Source of the DNA: an uncultured Cytophagales bacterium
GTDB taxonomy: Bacteria > Bacteroidota > Bacteroidia > Cytophagales > Thermonemataceae
DNA: 64,000 bases
NCBI GenBank assembly: GCA_937911505.1
Contig: CALEMF010000056.1
Location: forward strand, 1-64,000
Reading direction: 5' to 3'
Positions 60,061-64,000 of the stretch are shown one piece after another (positions within the stretch are counted from its first letter, which is position 1; each line of letters begins with the position of its first letter). The notes under the pieces are model-generated. The model was not told the origin of the DNA. It saw only the letters and a program-made list of their open reading frames with translations, and did no database searches. The translations under genes and the position numbers were made by a program.

Positions 60061-61089
60061 ATGAGTAAAGTATTGTTGGGTGTTGTCCTTTGTATGACTA
60101 CGATCCACGCTAGTTGTCAATCCTCTAGCATCAAAGATTATCTTCAAAAGCAATATGCGGATAATGTCCTCAACGGAAACGTATTGGTGGTAAAGGGAAA
60201 AGAAGTTCTTTATGAGCAGTCTTTTGGCTACGCCCATCCAACCACCAAAGAAAAGCTTACTTCAGCGCATCGGTTTCAGGTAGGTTCTATTTACAAGGAA
60301 TTTCCTGGGGTGGCGATTATGCAGCTCAAAGAGCAAGGGAAATTGAAGCTCAGCGACCCTATCAAGGGCTATCTTCCTGAAATGCCTGAATGGGCTGCAC
60401 GTATTACCATTCAGCACCTTTTACAATATACCAGTGGCTTGCCTCGCGTACCTTGGGGTGATTTCTTTAAAAACAATACACCCGTTACAGAACAGTCGAT
60501 TTTAGCACTTCTTAAAAAAACGGAGGCGCTCGCCTTTGCCCCTGGGTCAGACTATCTATATTCTAATTATAACCCTTGGTTACTAACACAAATAGTAGAA
60601 AAAATCACAAAGCAAAGCTTTGAAATGTACGTGCAGGAAAATCTATTTCTTCCTGCTCAGATGGACAAGGCTTTCTTTGCCTCTCAATTCCCCTACAAGG
60701 ATGAGCAGTTGGTTGCCTTTTCTTTTAATGAAGACAAACAACTGGATCGCTATAACATTCAGGTGCCCCTATTTTTGATGAACCTTACCGCCAAAGACCT
60801 CTATCAGTGGCTGTTTCACTTGCACCACCAAAAGTTGATCTCGAAAGCCGCTGTCCAACAACTGTCAGAAAGAGTAGGTGCGCAGTCTCCTTTAGGGGTG
60901 TTAGAATGGAAAGATGCCGCCTTAGAAGTACATCATCATCACGGCTCCAGCGGAAACTACGAGGCCGTCATCCGTTACTATCCTGAAGACGACCTGTACA
61001 TTGTGATCCTTACCAATCGAAAAAACGGTAACGTAACTGAACTAGCTACTGAAATTCATGCGCTCGTACAAGCTGGGAAAGGAAACTAA
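60061..61089 (+). CDS. Class C beta-lactamase-like serine hydrolase
   Basis: 342 residues. Signal peptide with a Cys after HAS (HASC), so possibly a lipoprotein. Active-site motifs: S-I-Y-K in FQVGSIYKEFPG, Y-S-N in LYSNYNPW and H-x-G in HHHHGSSGNYEAVIRYYP. This family (beta-lactamase/transpeptidase-like) includes peptidases and esterases rather than only antibiotic hydrolases. Last gene of the AraC-DJ-1 cluster, 5 bp after the NTF2 gene. Confidence 0.92.
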   Translation: MSKVLLGVVLCMTTIHASCQSSSIKDYLQKQYADNVLNGNVLVVKGKEVLYEQSFGYAHPTTKEKLTSAHRFQVGSIYKEFPGVAIMQLKEQGKLKLSDPIKGYLPEMPEWAARITIQHLLQYTSGLPRVPWGDFFKNNTPVTEQSILALLKKTEALAFAPGSDYLYSNYNPWLLTQIVEKITKQSFEMYVQENLFLPAQMDKAFFASQFPYKDEQLVAFSFNEDKQLDRYNIQVPLFLMNLTAKDLYQWLFHLHHQKLISKAAVQQLSERVGAQSPLGVLEWKDAALEVHHHHGSSGNYEAVIRYYPEDDLYIVILTNRKNGNVTELATEIHALVQAGKGN

Positions 61090-61128
61090 GGTGATAATTC
61101 CTCTTTCTCTAGGAAAAAGCTTTATATA

Positions 61129-61980
61129 TCAATCGTAATACGTAATTTCTCTCTTTGTAACCGACTCTGACTCCTTTTGATCAGGTAGGCGCGTACGATT
61201 GGTCATTTTGATCCAGTTACCTGCCTTGTCGTATTGATAAATGATCTGAGAAATTATATCTCCTTCAGGACTAGAAACAGCGTAGCTCATCATATTCCCA
61301 AAGCGATCTACTACGGTTTGTAATGACCCGTTATTTTTAGGATCGAGTTTCACAAACGTGATGAAAGTGGTGGTAGTATCTGCGTTGTAGGCAATACTAT
61401 CTTTTTGTAAAAGCACTTCTTCTTTACCATAAGACAGCTTCTCAATAGGTTTTTGTTGATCGTTGTAGGTTATTTCTACCTTTTTTGTTATTTCCCCTGC
61501 AGCATTGTAGGTATAAACGGCGCGCTCATTACCCGCCACATCGTACTGATAACGCAACTTCCTTATCACTTCCTTTTGGGCATTGTACCAAGTCTCTTCC
61601 TTCTCGTTCTTATCGTAGGTGTAGCTAACCTCTTGATAGATTTTATCTTCATCTTCTGCATCTACAAAGACTACGTTTATGAGTTGATTAGCTTTATTGT
61701 ATTTAAAAACCTGCTTGGTTAAGGAAACCTTCGTACCAATCGCACTGCGAGAAACTATGGAGGTAATCGCCTTATTTTTATCAAAACTTATTTCTCGGCT
61801 TAAGCTGAAAGAAGTATCAGAAGGGGCGGGCATGCCTGGCAGGCGAAGTGGCTGTGTGTACTCTTTGAGGGTTTTCACCTTGCCTTGTAAAGTCTCAATT
61901 CCTAAGTCTTTTTCAGACGGTAAACCTTGTGCGAAGGCGCAAAAAGTGCAAACACTTAAAAGGAGTGTGAGTAATTTCAT
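61129..61980 (-). CDS. Secreted protein with YD-like repeats
   Basis: 283 residues, signal peptide ending AFAQ. Residues about 85-275 hold a series of short repeats of the RHS/YD kind: VSYTYDKNEKEETWYN, LRYQYDVAGNERAVYTYNAAGEIT, VEITYNDQQKPIEKLSY, IIYQYDKAGNWIKMTNRT. Each probably contributes a beta-hairpin. It is too short to be a full Rhs toxin and has no toxin end; a small surface or periplasmic protein is more likely. Convergent with the hydrolase gene. Confidence 0.75.
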   Translation of the reverse strand: MKLLTLLLSVCTFCAFAQGLPSEKDLGIETLQGKVKTLKEYTQPLRLPGMPAPSDTSFSLSREISFDKNKAITSIVSRSAIGTKVSLTKQVFKYNKANQLINVVFVDAEDEDKIYQEVSYTYDKNEKEETWYNAQKEVIRKLRYQYDVAGNERAVYTYNAAGEITKKVEITYNDQQKPIEKLSYGKEEVLLQKDSIAYNADTTTTFITFVKLDPKNNGSLQTVVDRFGNMMSYAVSSPEGDIISQIIYQYDKAGNWIKMTNRTRLPDQKESESVTKREITYYD

Positions 61981-62200
61981 AGTAAATAGTATGGTAAGCG
62001 TTATTGATAAACTAATTTAAACAAAAACTTTAAAAAAAATCATTAACCACATAAAAGCACCAAGAAAACTTCACCTATTCAAGAAGAAAAAGGATTTTAG
62101 AAGCCCTTTAATAGACATTTTCATTTAAATATATCATTGGGAGCCTTTGAATTAGAAACAATAGTAAACTTTTTTATTGTAGGATGGTAGTATTTTTCAG

Positions 62201-63115
62201 ATGTCTACCTCTTCTCAGATAACGCTGCTAAAAAACGGTGTACGCATTCCTGCTGCACCACAAGAGGCTGTAAAAAGCGTATTAAACTGGCAGGGTTTCG
62301 TTGTCGAGCATCACAAACTTATACAAGGAGAGCTTCCTACCCATACAATACTCGATCATCGGCTTACGATCACCCTTAATACAAAAGCCATTCCTTTTGA
62401 ATACAAGGAAAAAGGCGTGTGGCGTCAACTGAATTTACAACCGGGTTCCTTTTCAATGCAGCAGCACGGCGATACGGGGACACCACGTTGGTTACAAGAC
62501 TTCGACTTTTTAGCAATTGCCCTCTCCCCTAAATTATATGATAGAATCACTGCCGAAGAGATTACCGCCCAACAAGTCATTTTAAAAACCCAAAGAGGTG
62601 AAGAAGATGCGCACATCTCCTCTTTTATTCCGCTTTTTCAGCAAGTACTCACCTGTCCAAATAACTACACCACCCTGTTCAAGGATGCTTTAGCGATGAC
62701 CTTTGCCCTTTACTTACTCAATCGCTACGGCTTAGGTACTAAGAAAATTACAGAGCCCAAGGGAAAGCTATTAGGTGTACCTTTAAAAAGATTGATAGAC
62801 TTTCTCTACGCACATTTGCACGAGGAAATCACTTTACAGACGCTAGCCGAACAAACCAATCTGAGCCCTTATCATTTTGCGAAACTTTTCAAGCATACAT
62901 TTGGGATGTCTCCCCATCAATTCGTCTTACAAGCAAGAATAGAGAAAGCACAGCTCCTCATCCAACATAGTACCGACTCCTTAACAGCCATTGCACACGC
63001 TACTGGCTTCTACGACCAAAGCCATTTTACACATAGTTTTAAAAGAATAGTGGGCATCAGCCCCAAGCAATACCAAAGCAACTTTACTAATACCCCAAGA
63101 ATTTACAATTTTTAG
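62201..63115 (+). CDS. AraC-family transcriptional regulator (soluble)
   Basis: 304 residues without membrane segments, unlike the other AraC proteins here. N-terminal sensor-like part (about 1-185) with LNLQPGSFSMQQHGD. The DNA-binding domain (about 195-300) has LYAHLHEEITLQTLAEQTNLSPYHFAKLFKHTFG and AIAHATGFYDQSHFTHSFKRIVGISPKQY. The next gene on the strand is an exported SDR, 55 bp downstream, which it may control. Confidence 0.92.
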   Translation: MSTSSQITLLKNGVRIPAAPQEAVKSVLNWQGFVVEHHKLIQGELPTHTILDHRLTITLNTKAIPFEYKEKGVWRQLNLQPGSFSMQQHGDTGTPRWLQDFDFLAIALSPKLYDRITAEEITAQQVILKTQRGEEDAHISSFIPLFQQVLTCPNNYTTLFKDALAMTFALYLLNRYGLGTKKITEPKGKLLGVPLKRLIDFLYAHLHEEITLQTLAEQTNLSPYHFAKLFKHTFGMSPHQFVLQARIEKAQLLIQHSTDSLTAIAHATGFYDQSHFTHSFKRIVGISPKQYQSNFTNTPRIYNF

Positions 63116-63170
63116 CCCTTAGAAAGGTAGATATTTGTTCCTGTAAGCTTTCAACTAAACTTTAGCGATC

Positions 63171-64000
63171 ATGAACAGAAAAAACTTTCTCAAATCAATA
63201 GGACTTGCCTCAGCAGGGGTAGCCATCACTGGTACTAGTACACTTGGACAATCTTCTTCCGCAGGCTTGGCACTAAAGGGTAAAACAGCCCTTATTACGG
63301 GCGCAGCACGTGGTATAGGCTTGGGCATTGCTGCTGATTTAGCGAAGCAAGGAGTACATATAGCCCTCTTGGATATTGGCGATGCCACTGGAGGAATGGC
63401 CGTTAAAGGCTATCGCTTGGCCACCGAAAAAGAACTTAACGATGCTACCCAGCTCATCAAAAAGCTAGGCGTAAAAGCGATAGGTATTAAAGCCGATGTG
63501 AGAGACTTAGCAGCGATGAAGCGAGCCGTACAGCAAACGATACAGGAGCTAGGTGGCTTAGATATTGTCGTAGCCAATGCGGGAATCGCCAGTTGGTCGC
63601 CTTTTGAGAAAATGAAGGAGGCGCAGTGGAAAGATGTCATTGATGTAAACCTGACCGGGGTAGCCAATACAGTCTGGGCGGCGCTTCCCACGCTTAAAGC
63701 GCAAAAAAATGGAAGCATCATTACTATTTCTTCGATTGGCGGCAGGCAAGGCGTTCCTGGAGTAGCCAATTATGCCTCTACCAAATGGGCCGTCATTGGA
63801 CTCACCAAAACACTTGCCTTAGAGTTGGGCAAATACAATATTCGTGTCAACGCCATTGCCCCTACGGCCGTTAATACCCCAATGTACCGCAGCGAAGGGC
63901 AGTATACCTCTACTGGTATGAACTCTTTTGAAGAGCAGGATAAGGCTATGCTAGGCTATCATGCCCTGCCCACCCCTGCGCTCGATCCTGTAGATATTGC
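63171..64000 (+). CDS. Exported short-chain dehydrogenase, 3' end outside window
   Basis: Reads from ATG 63171 to the window edge without a stop (276 codons seen). The N-terminus MNRKNFLKSIGLASAGVAITG looks like a Tat-type signal (RKNFLK) ahead of an SDR domain beginning near residue 36: ITGAARGIGLG, NAG (VVANAGIA), SSIGG, and YASTK (Tyr-x-x-x-Lys). An insert GGMAVKGYRLATEKELN between strands 2 and 3 is longer than in usual SDRs. Export of a cofactor-binding SDR would explain a Tat-like signal, since the protein would have to fold with NAD(P) first; this is inference. Confidence 0.88.
   Translation, partial: MNRKNFLKSIGLASAGVAITGTSTLGQSSSAGLALKGKTALITGAARGIGLGIAADLAKQGVHIALLDIGDATGGMAVKGYRLATEKELNDATQLIKKLGVKAIGIKADVRDLAAMKRAVQQTIQELGGLDIVVANAGIASWSPFEKMKEAQWKDVIDVNLTGVANTVWAALPTLKAQKNGSIITISSIGGRQGVPGVANYASTKWAVIGLTKTLALELGKYNIRVNAIAPTAVNTPMYRSEGQYTSTGMNSFEEQDKAMLGYHALPTPALDPVDI

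Noticed and set aside
60061..61089. Antibiotic-resistance beta-lactamase
   Set aside because: The SxxK, YxN and HxG motifs define a broad class C/serine hydrolase family; nothing in the sequence or context points to drug hydrolysis.
61129..61980. Rhs-type toxin
   Set aside because: Only a few YD-like repeats and under 300 residues; no toxin or core-shell domain and no immunity gene beside it.
1..64000. CRISPR arrays, insertion sequences, prophage or integron
   Set aside because: No regularly spaced repeat series, transposase, integrase, recombinase or phage structural gene was seen in any frame.

Overview
The window comes from a Bacteroidota genome, most likely a Cytophagales-type aerobe; I do not resolve the genus. 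The evidence is a type IX secretion (T9SS) sorting domain at the end of the first gene, Bacteroidota promoter boxes (TAnnTTTG with an upstream TTTG) before several genes, many lipoproteins and outer-membrane barrels, AraC-type regulators with membrane domains, and moderately AT-rich DNA. I see no transposase, integrase, phage gene or CRISPR array. There is one tRNA gene and one degenerate interspersed repeat present in two copies.

Layout. 1-4294: a surface/envelope operon (3' end of a T9SS-exported protein, a DUF5683-like membrane protein, a lipoprotein, an OmpA-type anchor). 4305-10317: housekeeping genes (trpA with an XRE regulator, guaA, a GH3-family protein, a YggS-type PLP protein) plus a 72-residue protein sharing a motif with the later LRR proteins. 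10394-16547: accessory locus with three tandem small secreted two-cysteine paralogues and two tandem LRR/BRCT-like proteins. 16632-22351: an exported superoxide dismutase, then a minus-strand run (lipoprotein, two membrane-AraC regulators, DoxX, type III polyketide synthase). 22442-28970: a TetR-controlled RND efflux operon with three near-identical palindromic operators. 29167-32215: a frameshifted gene and a PadR/HAAS-beta-lactamase pair in which the membrane sensor and the secreted hydrolase are joined in one reading frame.

32476-40205: SDR, SBBP-type lipoprotein, membrane-AraC regulator, an outer-membrane protein coupled to an alpha/beta hydrolase lipoprotein, DUF2490 and NTF2-like proteins. 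40272-49136: tRNA, HAD phosphatase, M50 protease, iron-sulfur carrier genes (Mrp and Nfu types), an RsmB-like methyltransferase, endonuclease V and a large FAD/Fe-S dehydrogenase. 50307-54221: a reactive-sulfur module (ArsR sensor, TauE exporter, persulfide dioxygenase-rhodanese, two YeeE half-transporters), with the last three genes bracketed by direct copies of the repeat. 54653-61980: outer-membrane protein, Crp regulator, and an AraC-headed cluster of two secreted NTF2-DJ-1 fusions, an NTF2 protein and a class C beta-lactamase-like hydrolase. 62201-64000: AraC regulator and a truncated, exported SDR.

The window mixes core metabolism with several self-contained stress and surface modules, each next to its own regulator. 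The least explained parts are the small-secreted/LRR-BRCT locus (7772-16547) and the secreted DJ-1 fusion operon (56150-61089).
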